Assembly: GCA_902524845.1 (NCBI GenBank) | Contig: CABZEW010000004.1 | Location: forward strand, 19,785-83,784 | Source: an uncultured Alphaproteobacteria bacterium | GTDB taxonomy: Bacteria > Pseudomonadota > Alphaproteobacteria > Rhodobacterales > Rhodobacteraceae | Reading direction: 5' to 3' | DNA length: 64,000 bases | Shown: in pieces, positions 29,185 through 39,585 of the stretch | How positions within the stretch are numbered: the first letter of the stretch is position 1 | Layout: the number at the start of each line of letters is the position of its first letter | Notes under the pieces: generated by a model | The model's input: only the letters and a program-made list of their open reading frames with translations | Databases searched by the model: none | What the model was told of the DNA's origin: nothing | Program-made: the position numbers and the translations under genes

Positions 29185-29820
29185 CTACCTCGAAAATTTT
29201 TCTGAGAAATTGTAGAGAATTCGTGCTGTTGCTCCCCAAATATAGTATGGCCCATACGGAACAGCCAAATATGATCTTTTTTCTCCATTCCAAGTAACAG
29301 AGTGCTTCGAATAACTTTTCCCATTAAGCAAAAACTCAAGCGGCACTTTAAATACTTCAGACACTTCCGCTGCGCTATTTATCTGAATTTCATATCCATT
29401 TACAACTCCAATAAACGGATACACCCTGAAACCGGTCACTGTTTCATGTGAAGGTAAGGACCCCCATAAACATACATTTTTTGAACTTAAACCGATCTCC
29501 TCAAAGGCTTCTCTTAGAGCTGTTGCATAGAGGGTTTTATCTTCATCCTCAAACTTGCCTCCGGGAAAAGAAATTTGTCCAGAGTGCTTTTTCATATTCA
29601 TTGAGCGACGAGTAAGGATTACTTGCCACATGGAATCTTCATATTGTAAAGGGACAAGGACAGAAGCCGGGTGAAAGCTTATTTTTGTGCTACTTTGATT
29701 AAGGTCTAGGTCAAAAGTAGTATCCACTTTTCTCAAAAAATTATCATGATAGTCAGTGGGGTGAATAACACTTATTATTTTTTTACTCACCTCTTCTTTT
29801 TTTGAAAAATTAACCTTCAT
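29185..29820 (-). CDS. NUDIX hydrolase (CoA pyrophosphatase-like)
   Basis: GGKFEDEDKTLYATALREAFEEIG Nudix box; start chosen at MKVNFSKKEEV. Confidence 0.85.
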   Translation of the reverse strand: MKVNFSKKEEVSKKIISVIHPTDYHDNFLRKVDTTFDLDLNQSSTKISFHPASVLVPLQYEDSMWQVILTRRSMNMKKHSGQISFPGGKFEDEDKTLYATALREAFEEIGLSSKNVCLWGSLPSHETVTGFRVYPFIGVVNGYEIQINSAAEVSEVFKVPLEFLLNGKSYSKHSVTWNGEKRSYLAVPYGPYYIWGATARILYNFSEKFSR

Positions 29821-30706
29821 GGTAATCAAGTATTTCTTGAAGAAAAAACTGAAATTTTTTACTACAGAACTGACAGTTTGCATCAATTTTTTTATGGTCA
29901 TCACACATTTGTTCCAACTGCTCTTTTGGATATTTAGCAAGAGTGTAAAGGAGTGTCTTTCGTTTGCAAGAGCATCCAAATTTTAGTTTGGTCTCTTTAA
30001 ATACAGTTAAGTTTCTGGTTTGAAAAATATTGTATAGAAACCTATATTGATCAAACTCTGCACTAGTTGAATAATATTTCGTTTGTTTAATTATTCTTTC
30101 CTTTAATGCGCCCCAGCTTTGAGCATCAATAAATTCATTACCATTATTTGCGGGTAATGCTTGTAACATAAATCCGGAAGCACTCCAGCTTTTTCCATTT
30201 TTTGCACTATGTTTTTTGGCAATGTTTATGTCAAAAAAAGTTTTAATTTGCTCTGATTGAAAAAAATAATTTTCGGCAGACTTACTTAAACTGCCTTCGA
30301 CAATCGGAGTGATGCCTTGATATGGCTCCATTTTTTTTCCTTGATCGATAGTAATTGCAAATAAGCCTGAAACGAGGTTAAAGTGCGTAGCATTTTTCTC
30401 GTAATCTGCGTATGCTCTTATGCATGCAGGCTTTCCTTCCTCATTTGGCGCATAATAATCTGTTGCTAGTAATTTGATAGATCCATTACCTCTTACCTGT
30501 AAAGACAGTCTCCATCTTATTTTAATCATCTCTCCTATTAATACAGTCAAGAGTAGTGCTTCAATTAAGAGTGTACAAACTTCATGAGGAAAATGATGAT
30601 TTTTTAAAGTATCAGTGGCAGATTTCTCTACGCGCGCAAAACGTCCTCTAAGGTTATTATCATCTATCTGAAAAGGTAAAATTGAATCTAGAAACTTATT
30701 TTCCAT
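29810..30706 (-). CDS. hslO: Hsp33 redox-regulated chaperone
   Basis: C-terminal CSC...CQFC zinc switch; GSIKLLATDYYAP. Confidence 0.87.
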   Translation of the reverse strand: MENKFLDSILPFQIDDNNLRGRFARVEKSATDTLKNHHFPHEVCTLLIEALLLTVLIGEMIKIRWRLSLQVRGNGSIKLLATDYYAPNEEGKPACIRAYADYEKNATHFNLVSGLFAITIDQGKKMEPYQGITPIVEGSLSKSAENYFFQSEQIKTFFDINIAKKHSAKNGKSWSASGFMLQALPANNGNEFIDAQSWGALKERIIKQTKYYSTSAEFDQYRFLYNIFQTRNLTVFKETKLKFGCSCKRKTLLYTLAKYPKEQLEQMCDDHKKIDANCQFCSKKFQFFLQEILDYHEG

Positions 30707-30722
30707 TACTTTCTTTTTTATT

Positions 30723-31223
30723 TTGGTGTTTATTGATTTTTATTTAATATTAAATGCGAAAACAACAACAATTCGGAAGAAGTCTGTGAAGTTATTCGGT
30801 GAAAGAATTAATTGCAAGATAAGATATCAGGAGAGAGTAGGCGCTTATGGGATCATTTTTCATAAGGATAAATTACTTTTAACAGAACAGATAAATTCGG
30901 AGGATAACATTGAGATTCAGTTACCTGGAGGAGGATGTAATAAGAATGAATCACTTATTCATGCCCTTTATCGAGAGGTTTTAGAAGAAACAGGTTGGGG
31001 CATTAAAGTGCTTAAAAAAGAGGGAGTATTCCAACGCTTTACGTTCATGCCCGAGTATAACATATGGGCCCATAAGGTTTGCCATATCTACAGATGTGCC
31101 GCAACAATGCAAAAAACGAAACAACTAGAGAAAAATCATCGTTTTATAGTAATGAATAAAAAAAAAGCTTTGAAAACGCTTGTGGATACAGGGTTTAAAT
31201 ATTTCACTGCAAACGTATATTGA
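30723..31223 (+). CDS. NUDIX hydrolase
   Basis: GGGCNKNESLIHALYREVLEETGW Nudix box. Confidence 0.82.
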   Translation: MVFIDFYLILNAKTTTIRKKSVKLFGERINCKIRYQERVGAYGIIFHKDKLLLTEQINSEDNIEIQLPGGGCNKNESLIHALYREVLEETGWGIKVLKKEGVFQRFTFMPEYNIWAHKVCHIYRCAATMQKTKQLEKNHRFIVMNKKKALKTLVDTGFKYFTANVY

Positions 31224-31224
31224 T

Positions 31225-32427
31225 TCATTGAAGCTTGCTAAGAAGCTCGTTCGTTGGCCAACTGTCTGCTGATAGACCCAATTCTAGCTGGGCCAGTCTT
31301 ACAGCTTGTCTAGTCTTTGCACCTAAAATACCGTCTACTTTTCCAACATCGTAACCGATTGATTTAAGTAGATTTTGTAATTTTATCATCGACTCAATAT
31401 TTAAAATATCTGAGGGATTTTTATGTACATACTTTTTTGCCCCCTCAAGCCTTTTCGCTAAGTGAGCCGCTGTCACAGTATAGATGAAGCTATCGTTCCA
31501 TTTTAAATACACTTTATAGTTTTTAAAAGCCAAAAATGCAGGACCTTTTTTTCCCTGTGGTAATAAAAGCGTTGAATAGAGCCTTTCATCCATTCTCAAT
31601 TTCTCTTTTCTAAACTTTACCCCGACAGCTTTCCAATCTTTGAGAGATCTTTCCCTTCCAAATCCCGCTAGTTGCCAGTAAAAACCGTCAGGTAATATCA
31701 CTTCCTCCAACCAAGGAGCACCTTTAACCCAACCCATATGATTTATCAAATTAGCAGCTGTTAAAATGGCATCCTCGGGTGTTTCCTTTAGAGAAATCTG
31801 ACCGTCCTTATTACCATCAATACCAAATTCTAATATATCCTTTGGCAACATCTGGACTTGCCCAATTTCTCCTGCCCAAGCTCCTGTCGTTTTATAATCG
31901 ATATCACCACGGTCAATCAATTGCATCGCAGCAATGAACTCGGGTTGGAAAATCTCAGGTCTTCTACAATCAAATGCCAGAGAAGCAAGAGCGTTAAGTG
32001 TATTGAAATCTCCTTGAACAGCTCCAAAATCAGTTTCCATAGCCCAGAAGGCTGTAATTACTTCTTTTGGAACTCCATATAAGGCAAAAGCTTTATCAAA
32101 AACAGCTTGGTGCTTTTTGAATTTTTTCTTCCCGTTCACGAGCCTATAATCATTTATTGCTCTTTTGGAGAAATCAAGAAAGCTCAGTTTGAAACTTCCT
32201 TGTTTTCTATCTAGCTCAATAATCTTTGGATTAAATTTTGTCTGTCGAATGATCTTTCTTAGTACTTCACTACTTACACCAAGTTCAGTTGCATGCTCTT
32301 CTGCCACTTTCAAAAAGACACTAAAATTTCCTCCACAATTTGTAAAAGTTTTACCTAATACAATTGATGGAAAAACTAAAATAAGAAAGAAAACAAAGTT
32401 TTTAAAAAACAATTTCATGCGGTTCAA
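31225..32427 (-). CDS. lytic murein transglycosylase (MltB-like) with peptidoglycan-binding domain
   Basis: YGVPKEVITAFWAMETDFG, GAWAGEIGQVQMLPKD; C-term IGYDVGKVDGILGAKTRQAVRLAQ. Confidence 0.88.
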   Translation of the reverse strand: MNRMKLFFKNFVFFLILVFPSIVLGKTFTNCGGNFSVFLKVAEEHATELGVSSEVLRKIIRQTKFNPKIIELDRKQGSFKLSFLDFSKRAINDYRLVNGKKKFKKHQAVFDKAFALYGVPKEVITAFWAMETDFGAVQGDFNTLNALASLAFDCRRPEIFQPEFIAAMQLIDRGDIDYKTTGAWAGEIGQVQMLPKDILEFGIDGNKDGQISLKETPEDAILTAANLINHMGWVKGAPWLEEVILPDGFYWQLAGFGRERSLKDWKAVGVKFRKEKLRMDERLYSTLLLPQGKKGPAFLAFKNYKVYLKWNDSFIYTVTAAHLAKRLEGAKKYVHKNPSDILNIESMIKLQNLLKSIGYDVGKVDGILGAKTRQAVRLAQLELGLSADSWPTNELLSKLQ

Positions 32428-33240
32428 CTAACTCAAGTTTAGAACATCTAGCATATCATAGAGTCCGGGCTTCTTTTCTTTTGACCACATAGCAGCTTTT
32501 AGTGCCCCGTTTACAAAAATATCCCTGGAAAACGCTTCATGCTTTATAGATATTCTTTCAGAGTCAGATGTAAAAGAGACTTCGTGCTCACCCACGACAC
32601 CACCACCTCGGAGAGAAGCAAACCCTATAGCACCTTCATCTCGACTTCCAAATCTGCCCTCACGTACGGTCCCTCTTAAATCTGACAGACTTTTTCCTTT
32701 GCCCTTAGCTGCTGCTTCACCCAGCATTAAGGCAGTTCCAGACGGAGCATCGATTTTATTTCTGTGGTGCATTTCCAAAATCTCTATATCAAAGTCTAGG
32801 TCTAGAGAAGATGAAATCTTTTCAACTAAACTGGTTAATATATTTATTCCTAAGCTCATATTTCCAGCCTTTACAACAACCACCTTTTCTGCATACCCAT
32901 TAATCTTACTTGCTTGCATTGAGTCAAAACCAGTTGTTCCAATTACATGAGCCGTGTTGGTTTGTGCACAAATTTTTAGACACTCTAATGAGGTATCCGG
33001 TGTACTAAAATCAATGACAGCATCAGCCGAGCTTAGAGCCACATTTAAATCATCAGTTACGATAACATTATTCTCTCTGCCTAGTAGCTTTTCCCCACAG
33101 TCTTGTCCTATCCAATTGTGCCCCTTTTGCTCGACAACATAGTGTAAATCCATAGCGGCGGATTTACTGACTGACTTTATTATTTGAGATCCCATCCGCC
33201 CTGATGCTCCTAAAACGCTTACCTTAAAATGATTTTTCAT
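32428..33240 (-). CDS. dapB: 4-hydroxy-tetrahydrodipicolinate reductase
   Basis: VSVLGASGRMGSQII, IGTTGF, EMHHRNKIDAPSGTALMLGE. Confidence 0.94.
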   Translation of the reverse strand: MKNHFKVSVLGASGRMGSQIIKSVSKSAAMDLHYVVEQKGHNWIGQDCGEKLLGRENNVIVTDDLNVALSSADAVIDFSTPDTSLECLKICAQTNTAHVIGTTGFDSMQASKINGYAEKVVVVKAGNMSLGINILTSLVEKISSSLDLDFDIEILEMHHRNKIDAPSGTALMLGEAAAKGKGKSLSDLRGTVREGRFGSRDEGAIGFASLRGGGVVGEHEVSFTSDSERISIKHEAFSRDIFVNGALKAAMWSKEKKPGLYDMLDVLNLS

Positions 33241-33325
33241 TTTTTTCCTCAACAAACAATTGAATAATCTCAAATTTAATTTTAGTAATTAGTATAGACC
33301 AATCGTCGTACTGGATGAAGTTAAT

Positions 33326-33712
33326 ATGCAAAAGAGAAAAAATAAAGGTAAGTTTGGAGACGAGGCTTCTCAAAGACAACTGAGAGTTTCAGAGCTAATA
33401 AAGAGAAATATCTCCAAAATACTATTTGACTCGAATTTTTATGATCATAATAGAAAAAACTATTCAGCATCCGTAAGTGAGGTGCGTTGCTCTGCCGATC
33501 TTAAGATCGCAACGGTATATGTTCTTCCTTTCAATAAAATAGAGCCACAAGAGCTAACTTCTTTTTTAGGTAAAAACAAAAATGCCATCAGGCATGCTCT
33601 TGGAAAAGAGTTGTCTTTAAAATATTTACCCGACTTAAGGTTTAAAGAAGATACGCTTTTCAAACAGATAGAAAAAACCAACCAGATATTTAGAGCTCTT
33701 GAAAAAGATTAG
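33326..33712 (+). CDS. rbfA: 30S ribosome-binding factor
   Basis: SQRQLRVSELIKRNISKIL; VSEVRCSADLKIATVYVLPF; upstream of truB. Confidence 0.9.
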   Translation: MQKRKNKGKFGDEASQRQLRVSELIKRNISKILFDSNFYDHNRKNYSASVSEVRCSADLKIATVYVLPFNKIEPQELTSFLGKNKNAIRHALGKELSLKYLPDLRFKEDTLFKQIEKTNQIFRALEKD

Positions 33713-33719
33713 ATAGGCA

Positions 33720-34619
33720 GTGCAAAGGAATATATTTAACGGGTGGCTTTTAGTGAACAAACCAGCTGGCATTACATCAGCGGAAGTAGTCAGGCTATTT
33801 AAAAAAAAAATGAACCCTACAAAGATCGGTCATGCTGGAACATTGGATCCTGACGCTACGGGATTGTTACCGTTGGCGTTAGGGGAAGCAACTAAAGCAA
33901 TTCCATATCTCCTTAAATCAAAAAAAAAGTATGAAGCAACATTTTTGTATGGATTGAAAACTGCCACAGATGATGCAACAGGAAAAACTCTAAAAGCCTC
34001 ATCCTACGTGCCAAAAAAAAGTGACATATTGGAAGCCTTGAAATATTATTCGGAGGTCATCTTTCAAATTCCTCCTAAAGTCTCTGCTGTGAAAGTAAAG
34101 GGAAAAAGAGCTTACGAGCGCTTTAAAGCTAACGAGAATTTCCAACTTACAGCGAGGTATATAAATGTATATAAACTTTCATTACGCTCTTATATAGAAG
34201 GAGGAGAAACACTCATACATTTTGAGTGTGGTAAGGGTGGCTACGTAAGATCCATAGCAAGAGATATTGGAGATTATCTTGGGTGCTTTGGATACGTACA
34301 AAACCTCAACCGTATAGAGTATGGTCCTTTCAGAGCTCAAGAAGCAAATGATTTGTCTAACCTACTAGGCCTATCTACAGAAAATCTGAAGTCAAATATA
34401 AAGGCTATTGAAATTGGTATTCCTGGACTTAAAATTTTTGAATGTCATTTGGATGATTTAAAAGACTTGGAAAATGGTCGACCAATAAAATGCCCAAGTA
34501 CCTTAGATTTTTGCGAGGGTGAAGAGCTCATCGCAAAGTGCAAAGGAAGATTAGTTGGGGTTCTCTTTAGGGAAGGGGTTTTTCTGAAGGTTAAGAGAAA
34601 GTTTAATACTGAAAATTAA
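33720..34619 (+). CDS. truB: tRNA pseudouridine(55) synthase
   Basis: GWLLVNKPAGITSAEVV, KIGHAGTLDPDATGLLPLALGEATK. Confidence 0.94.
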   Translation: MQRNIFNGWLLVNKPAGITSAEVVRLFKKKMNPTKIGHAGTLDPDATGLLPLALGEATKAIPYLLKSKKKYEATFLYGLKTATDDATGKTLKASSYVPKKSDILEALKYYSEVIFQIPPKVSAVKVKGKRAYERFKANENFQLTARYINVYKLSLRSYIEGGETLIHFECGKGGYVRSIARDIGDYLGCFGYVQNLNRIEYGPFRAQEANDLSNLLGLSTENLKSNIKAIEIGIPGLKIFECHLDDLKDLENGRPIKCPSTLDFCEGEELIAKCKGRLVGVLFREGVFLKVKRKFNTEN

Positions 34620-34753
34620 ATATAAATGTCACAAAGGGATCAGTATTATTTATTTTTCTCTTTATTTTTCTATAAAACCACACTAATAGGTATACTTAGT
34701 AATTAAGCCTAACTGGACGACATCCTGGTAGGTGCCAACAAAGGAGAATATAG

Positions 34754-35023
34754 ATGTCGATTACTCGAGAAGATAAAAACACTTTAATCAAAGACTATGG
34801 GACCAAAGAAGGGGATACTGGCTCACCTGAGGTTCAGGTAGCTATATTGACCAAGAGAATTTCGAATTTAACAGAGCATTTCAAAACTCATAAAAAAGAT
34901 AATCATTCTAGAAGAGGCCTTTTGAAAATGGTTTCTTTAAGACGAAAACTTTTGGACTATGTGCGAGAAAAAGATGAGAATCGCTACAAGGAACTAATTA
35001 AAAGACTAGAAATAAGAAGATAA
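34754..35023 (+). CDS. rpsO: 30S ribosomal protein S15
   Basis: [52 protein letters not shown]. Confidence 0.97.
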   Translation: MSITREDKNTLIKDYGTKEGDTGSPEVQVAILTKRISNLTEHFKTHKKDNHSRRGLLKMVSLRRKLLDYVREKDENRYKELIKRLEIRR

Positions 35024-35040
35024 AATAATCTGGTTATTTT
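35022..35040 (+). terminator. rpsO-pnp intercistronic hairpin
   Basis: AAAATAA-TCTGG-TTATTTT stem overlapping the rpsO stop. Confidence 0.5.
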
Positions 35041-35072
35041 GTTCGTAAAATTTACCAAAACAAAGGCAAGAC

Positions 35073-37205
35073 ATGTTTAATGAAATAAAGAAGACTATTG
35101 AGTGGGGACACGATAAATTAACGTTGGAAACAGGCAAGATTGCTCGACAAGCAGACTCGACAGTAATAGCAACATATGGTGAAACAGTGGTTATGGCTGC
35201 TGTTGTTTTTGCAAAAGAGTCAAAGACTGACCAAGATTTCTTTCCACTAACTGTAAATTATCAAGAAAAGTATTACGCAGCTGGGAAAATTCCTGGGGGG
35301 TTTTTCAAAAGAGAAGCGCGACCTACAGAAAAAGAAACATTAACTAGTCGCCTAATCGATAGGCCTATTAGGCCGTTGTTCGTTGATGGATTCAAAAATG
35401 AAGTACAGGTAACATGTACCGTTTTAAGTCATGACCTAGAAAATGACCCCGATATAATAGCTTTGATAGCAGCCTCCGCAGCTTTAACACTGTCTGGGGC
35501 TCCTTTTCTTGGGCCAATTGGAGCCGCTAGAGTAGGTTTTGTTAATGACTCATATGTTCTCAATCCATCAGTAGAAGACATGGATAACCTGAAAGAAAAG
35601 AGTGAGCAAAGACTTGATCTGGTTGTCGCTGGAACTAAAGATGCAGTAATGATGGTAGAGTCCGAAGCGTATGAATTATCAGAAAAGGAAATGTTGGGAG
35701 CAGTGAAGTTCGGACATGAACAGATGGCATTGGTTATTGACATGATAATCGACCTAGCAAAAGAGACTGCGAAAGAGCCCTATTCTTTTGATTATCAGCA
35801 TAACGACGACTTATATAAGAAGATATCTAAAGCAGGTAATAAAGACCTTAAAAAAGCGTTCGAAATATCCGACAAAAAAGAAAGGCAAGCTTCAGTAGCT
35901 TCCGCGATAGAGAAAATAAAAGGCTCTCTGTCAGATGAAGAAAATGAAGGTAGTGAAGTTAAAGAACTAATAAAAAAGCTCGAGTCTGAAGTTGTTAGAA
36001 ACAACATTTTAGATAATGGTACTCGTATAGATGGTAGAGACTTAACAACTGTAAGACAAATAGAGACTGAGACCCGTTTATTGCCTCGCGCACACGGATC
36101 CTCTTTGTTTACTAGGGGTGAGACGCAAGGTTTAGTTGTTACAACTCTGGGGTCTGGAGATTCTGAGCAAATTATAGATGCTCTACACAAAGACGGCAGA
36201 ATAAATTTTATGCTTCACTATAACTTTCCACCGTACTCAGTCGGAGAAACTGGTAGAATGATGGGGCCTGGCCGTCGCGAAATCGGGCATGGAAAACTAG
36301 CTTGGAGAGCCTTACAAGCGGTTTTACCCTCGGCTGAGGAGTTTCCATATACTGTACGAGTTGTTTCTGAGATTACAGAATCCAATGGATCATCTTCAAT
36401 GGCAACGGTTTGTGGATCATCTTTATCAATGATGGATGCAGGGGTACCCCTGAAAGCGCCTGTGGCTGGTGTTGCTATGGGATTGATATTAGAGGGAAAA
36501 AAGTTTGCTGTTCTAACTGACATCCTTGGAGATGAAGACCATCTTGGAGATATGGATTTTAAGGTGGCTGGAACAGAATCAGGAATAACATCTTTGCAAA
36601 TGGATATAAAAGTTGCAGGGATTACTCCTCAAATTATGGAAAAAGCACTTGACCAAGCAAAGGAGGCAAGACTACACATATTAGGCGAAATGGCCAAATC
36701 TTTGTCTGCTCCATCTGAGTTTTCACAATATGCCCCTAAAATAGAGTCTATTACTGTACCAAGTGATAAGATTAGAGAGGTTATCGGAAGCGGAGGGAAA
36801 GTGATTAAAGAAATCGTCGAAGTTTCAGGAGCGAAAGTCGATATAAACGATGACGGATTAGTAAGAATAGCATCTCAAAATAAAGAGAGCTTAGATATAG
36901 CTAGAAAAATGATTAAAGAGATTGTCGAAGACCCTATTGTCGGACAAGTTTACGAAGGTAAAGTAGTGAAATTGATGGATTTTGGTGCTTTTGTAAATTT
37001 CTACGGAAAACGGGACGGCCTTGTTCATGTTAGCCAAATAGCTGAGGAGCGCGTAAATCATCCAAAAGATGTTTTGAATGAAGGAGAAAGTGTCAAAGTT
37101 AAATTAGTGGGTATCGATGACAGAGGTAAGAGTAAACTATCGATGAAAGTTATAGACCAAAGTACAGGAAAAGAAAAAGAAAAAGAAAAAGAAAAAGAAA
37201 GTTAA
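35073..37205 (+). CDS. pnp: polyribonucleotide nucleotidyltransferase
   Basis: Two RNase PH domains, KH ([20 protein letters not shown]), S1 ([20 protein letters not shown]). Confidence 0.97.
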   Translation: MFNEIKKTIEWGHDKLTLETGKIARQADSTVIATYGETVVMAAVVFAKESKTDQDFFPLTVNYQEKYYAAGKIPGGFFKREARPTEKETLTSRLIDRPIRPLFVDGFKNEVQVTCTVLSHDLENDPDIIALIAASAALTLSGAPFLGPIGAARVGFVNDSYVLNPSVEDMDNLKEKSEQRLDLVVAGTKDAVMMVESEAYELSEKEMLGAVKFGHEQMALVIDMIIDLAKETAKEPYSFDYQHNDDLYKKISKAGNKDLKKAFEISDKKERQASVASAIEKIKGSLSDEENEGSEVKELIKKLESEVVRNNILDNGTRIDGRDLTTVRQIETETRLLPRAHGSSLFTRGETQGLVVTTLGSGDSEQIIDALHKDGRINFMLHYNFPPYSVGETGRMMGPGRREIGHGKLAWRALQAVLPSAEEFPYTVRVVSEITESNGSSSMATVCGSSLSMMDAGVPLKAPVAGVAMGLILEGKKFAVLTDILGDEDHLGDMDFKVAGTESGITSLQMDIKVAGITPQIMEKALDQAKEARLHILGEMAKSLSAPSEFSQYAPKIESITVPSDKIREVIGSGGKVIKEIVEVSGAKVDINDDGLVRIASQNKESLDIARKMIKEIVEDPIVGQVYEGKVVKLMDFGAFVNFYGKRDGLVHVSQIAEERVNHPKDVLNEGESVKVKLVGIDDRGKSKLSMKVIDQSTGKEKEKEKEKES

Positions 37206-37206
37206 G

Positions 37207-38259
37207 TTAAACCCACCCCGATAGCTCTTTTTTCAACATATTAAAAAACATATCGATTTGAATTTTGTCATCGTTAAGACATGGAATATATAAAAAGTTT
37301 TTTCCTCCGGCTTCAATAAAACTTTCTGATATTTCCCCACATATTTCTTCCAATGTTTCAACACAATCAGAAGAAAATGCTGGGGCTATAACTGCAATGT
37401 TATGCTTACCAGACTTTGCTAAATCTGCTACTAGATCAACTGTGGCAGGCCCTACCCATTTTTCGGGTCCAAACTTTGATTGAAATGATGTCGTCAATTC
37501 ACTATCTTTCCACTTAAGCTTTTCTTTGATTAGCCTAGTTGTTTTTTGGCATTGACAATGATAAGGATCCCCGTTCAGAAGGTATCGTTCAGGCACACCG
37601 TGATAGGACATTACCAAATGCTGTGGCTTAAATTTTGATCTTTGATAAGCGGTCTCTATGGATTTTGAAATCGAACTGATAAAATCTGGGTTATCAAAGT
37701 ATGGGGGTACTGTTCTTATAGCTGGCTGCCAGTTTAACTGCATCAGAGACCTGAAGATCTGATCATTGGCAGTGGCAGTTGTTGGAGCTGCATATTGCGG
37801 ATAAAGAGGAAAAAACAGTATTTTTGTACATCCCTGAGATACCATTTTTCTTACTACACTTTCTGTTGAAGGATTGCCATATCTCATACAAAAATCTACT
37901 AAGACTTGGTCGCCATAATCTTTGTTAAACCTGCCTTTCAACTTTTTTGTTTGAGCTTTTGTTATAGTCAACAATGGACTTTCATCTTCTTTTGTATTCC
38001 AAATCTCTTTGTACGCTTCACCAGAAGAGAAGGGTCTTCTCAGTAGAATTAAGTTCAATATTGGCTTCCAAACCCAGGGAGAATAATCAATTACCCTCCT
38101 GTCTGAAAGAAACTCTTTAAGATATCTCCTCATGGACCAGTAGTCTGTCGCATCTGGAGTACCAAGGTTGCCAATTATGACACCCACTCTTTGTTTTAAA
38201 ATTTTAGGATGATCTTCTGGAGTAGTGCGGTGTTTGGCATTCATTTTGGTTTCTTTCAA
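37207..38259 (-). CDS. hemH: ferrochelatase
   Basis: GVIIGNLGTPDATDYWSMRRYLKEFLSDRRVID; MSYHGVPERYLLNGDPYHCQCQKTTRL. Confidence 0.94.
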   Translation of the reverse strand: MKETKMNAKHRTTPEDHPKILKQRVGVIIGNLGTPDATDYWSMRRYLKEFLSDRRVIDYSPWVWKPILNLILLRRPFSSGEAYKEIWNTKEDESPLLTITKAQTKKLKGRFNKDYGDQVLVDFCMRYGNPSTESVVRKMVSQGCTKILFFPLYPQYAAPTTATANDQIFRSLMQLNWQPAIRTVPPYFDNPDFISSISKSIETAYQRSKFKPQHLVMSYHGVPERYLLNGDPYHCQCQKTTRLIKEKLKWKDSELTTSFQSKFGPEKWVGPATVDLVADLAKSGKHNIAVIAPAFSSDCVETLEEICGEISESFIEAGGKNFLYIPCLNDDKIQIDMFFNMLKKELSGWV

Positions 38260-38316
38260 TACGATTCAACTAAGCTATACCGACAAAATATCAAATAATT
38301 TTCTTTCTTTTTTCGT

Positions 38317-39051
38317 CTATTTCAAACCATATAAAAAGATAACTTCAAAAGTAGCCCTTATAAATTCAGCGTCTTCTTCTTGTCTTTTCTCTAAGAAATT
38401 TTTTAAATAATATTTTTCAACCTCATGAATGAGCTTTTTGGGCATTAGGGTTTTACGACGCCCGATAATCGCGTTTGTCTCTCCCATATTTTTAATATCC
38501 AAAAACAAATCTAATATCTTTTTATAGTCGACCATTATTATATCTCTATCGACCACACAGTTATTTAGGCCAACCTTAGCAGCCAAATTACCAACATCTC
38601 TTATTTCCGGCAATGGAGAAATCCTCGGACTAACTGCACCAAATAGTTTCATCTCGGCTTTAGCGAAAGAGTCCCTGAGCTCATTCAACGTCTCTGCTCC
38701 AAATAGGCAACATAAAAATTGACCTTTGGGTTTTAAAAGTTTCACTTTTTGAGAAAAATCACTGAACGGATCGTTAGACCAATGTAGCTGCATTAAATTT
38801 GCGTATAGGTCAATTGATGACGTTTTATCAGAATTGTTAAAAAATTCTAAAAATGTTAGTTTATCGTTTTTTTTTAACTCTTTTAAGTCACGCCTTCTAC
38901 AGCCTTCAATAAGGCCATACTCCCAGGCATTCGGTAAATCTAAAATACGTTTCTCTATATCGTTGAATATTCTTTTAAAGAGAAAATTTCTTGGCCTTGT
39001 TTCTCTTGATCTAATTTTATTTTCCTTAACTCTTTTTATGTCAAATAACAT
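38317..39051 (-). CDS. degenerate BioC/NDUFAF5-like methyltransferase homologue
   Basis: N-term MLFDIKRVKENKIRSRE...FLFKRI and NLMQLHWSNDPFSDFSQKVKLLKPKGQFLCCLFGAETLNELRDSF resemble this family; expected SAM motif I not visible. Confidence 0.6.
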   Translation of the reverse strand: MLFDIKRVKENKIRSRETRPRNFLFKRIFNDIEKRILDLPNAWEYGLIEGCRRRDLKELKKNDKLTFLEFFNNSDKTSSIDLYANLMQLHWSNDPFSDFSQKVKLLKPKGQFLCCLFGAETLNELRDSFAKAEMKLFGAVSPRISPLPEIRDVGNLAAKVGLNNCVVDRDIIMVDYKKILDLFLDIKNMGETNAIIGRRKTLMPKKLIHEVEKYYLKNFLEKRQEEDAEFIRATFEVIFLYGLK

Positions 39052-39121
39052 TGGTTGTTGATCCAAAAATATTTTATGATTGTAAGGTCTACCCTTTGTA
39101 AACAATAATTAGCGTGTTTTT

Positions 39122-39574
39122 ATGCTAGAATTCAATAATAAAGATATGAATTTACTAATTCTTCTTAGCGAGATAGCTACTATAGAACAATTGGCTAGAA
39201 GCAAACTTGATAACGCCCTTCCCAGGAATTTAAATATATCAAGTTTCTCTGTTTTAAATCACTTTTCTGGCTCGAAAGCAGAAAAGACGCCATTACAACT
39301 AGCAAGAAGTTTTCATGTAACTAAAGGAGCTATGACTAATACTGTGAACAAATTGGAAAAGCTAGGATACATACACGTTCGCCCAGACTGGGATGATGCC
39401 AGGAAAAAACTCATTTCAATAAGTCAAAGTGGTATAGATGCAAGAAATTATGCTATCAAGTCCATAAAGCCTATCTTAGATGAAATAATTCAGAAAACTG
39501 ATCACTTAACCAAAAAAAGTTTGTTAGGAGATTTAAGAAGTTTTCGTGAATCAATGGAAAAAAATAAGGTTTAA
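39122..39574 (+). CDS. MarR-family transcriptional regulator
   Basis: LARSFHVTKGAMTNTVNKLEKLGYIHVRPDWDDARKKLISIS winged-helix. Confidence 0.85.
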   Translation: MLEFNNKDMNLLILLSEIATIEQLARSKLDNALPRNLNISSFSVLNHFSGSKAEKTPLQLARSFHVTKGAMTNTVNKLEKLGYIHVRPDWDDARKKLISISQSGIDARNYAIKSIKPILDEIIQKTDHLTKKSLLGDLRSFRESMEKNKV

Positions 39575-39585
39575 GAGATACTATT

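Noticed and set aside
29157-29339. Minus-strand ORF of 60 aa between cca-like gene and NUDIX
   Set aside because: Out-of-frame overlap with the NUDIX CDS; no features.
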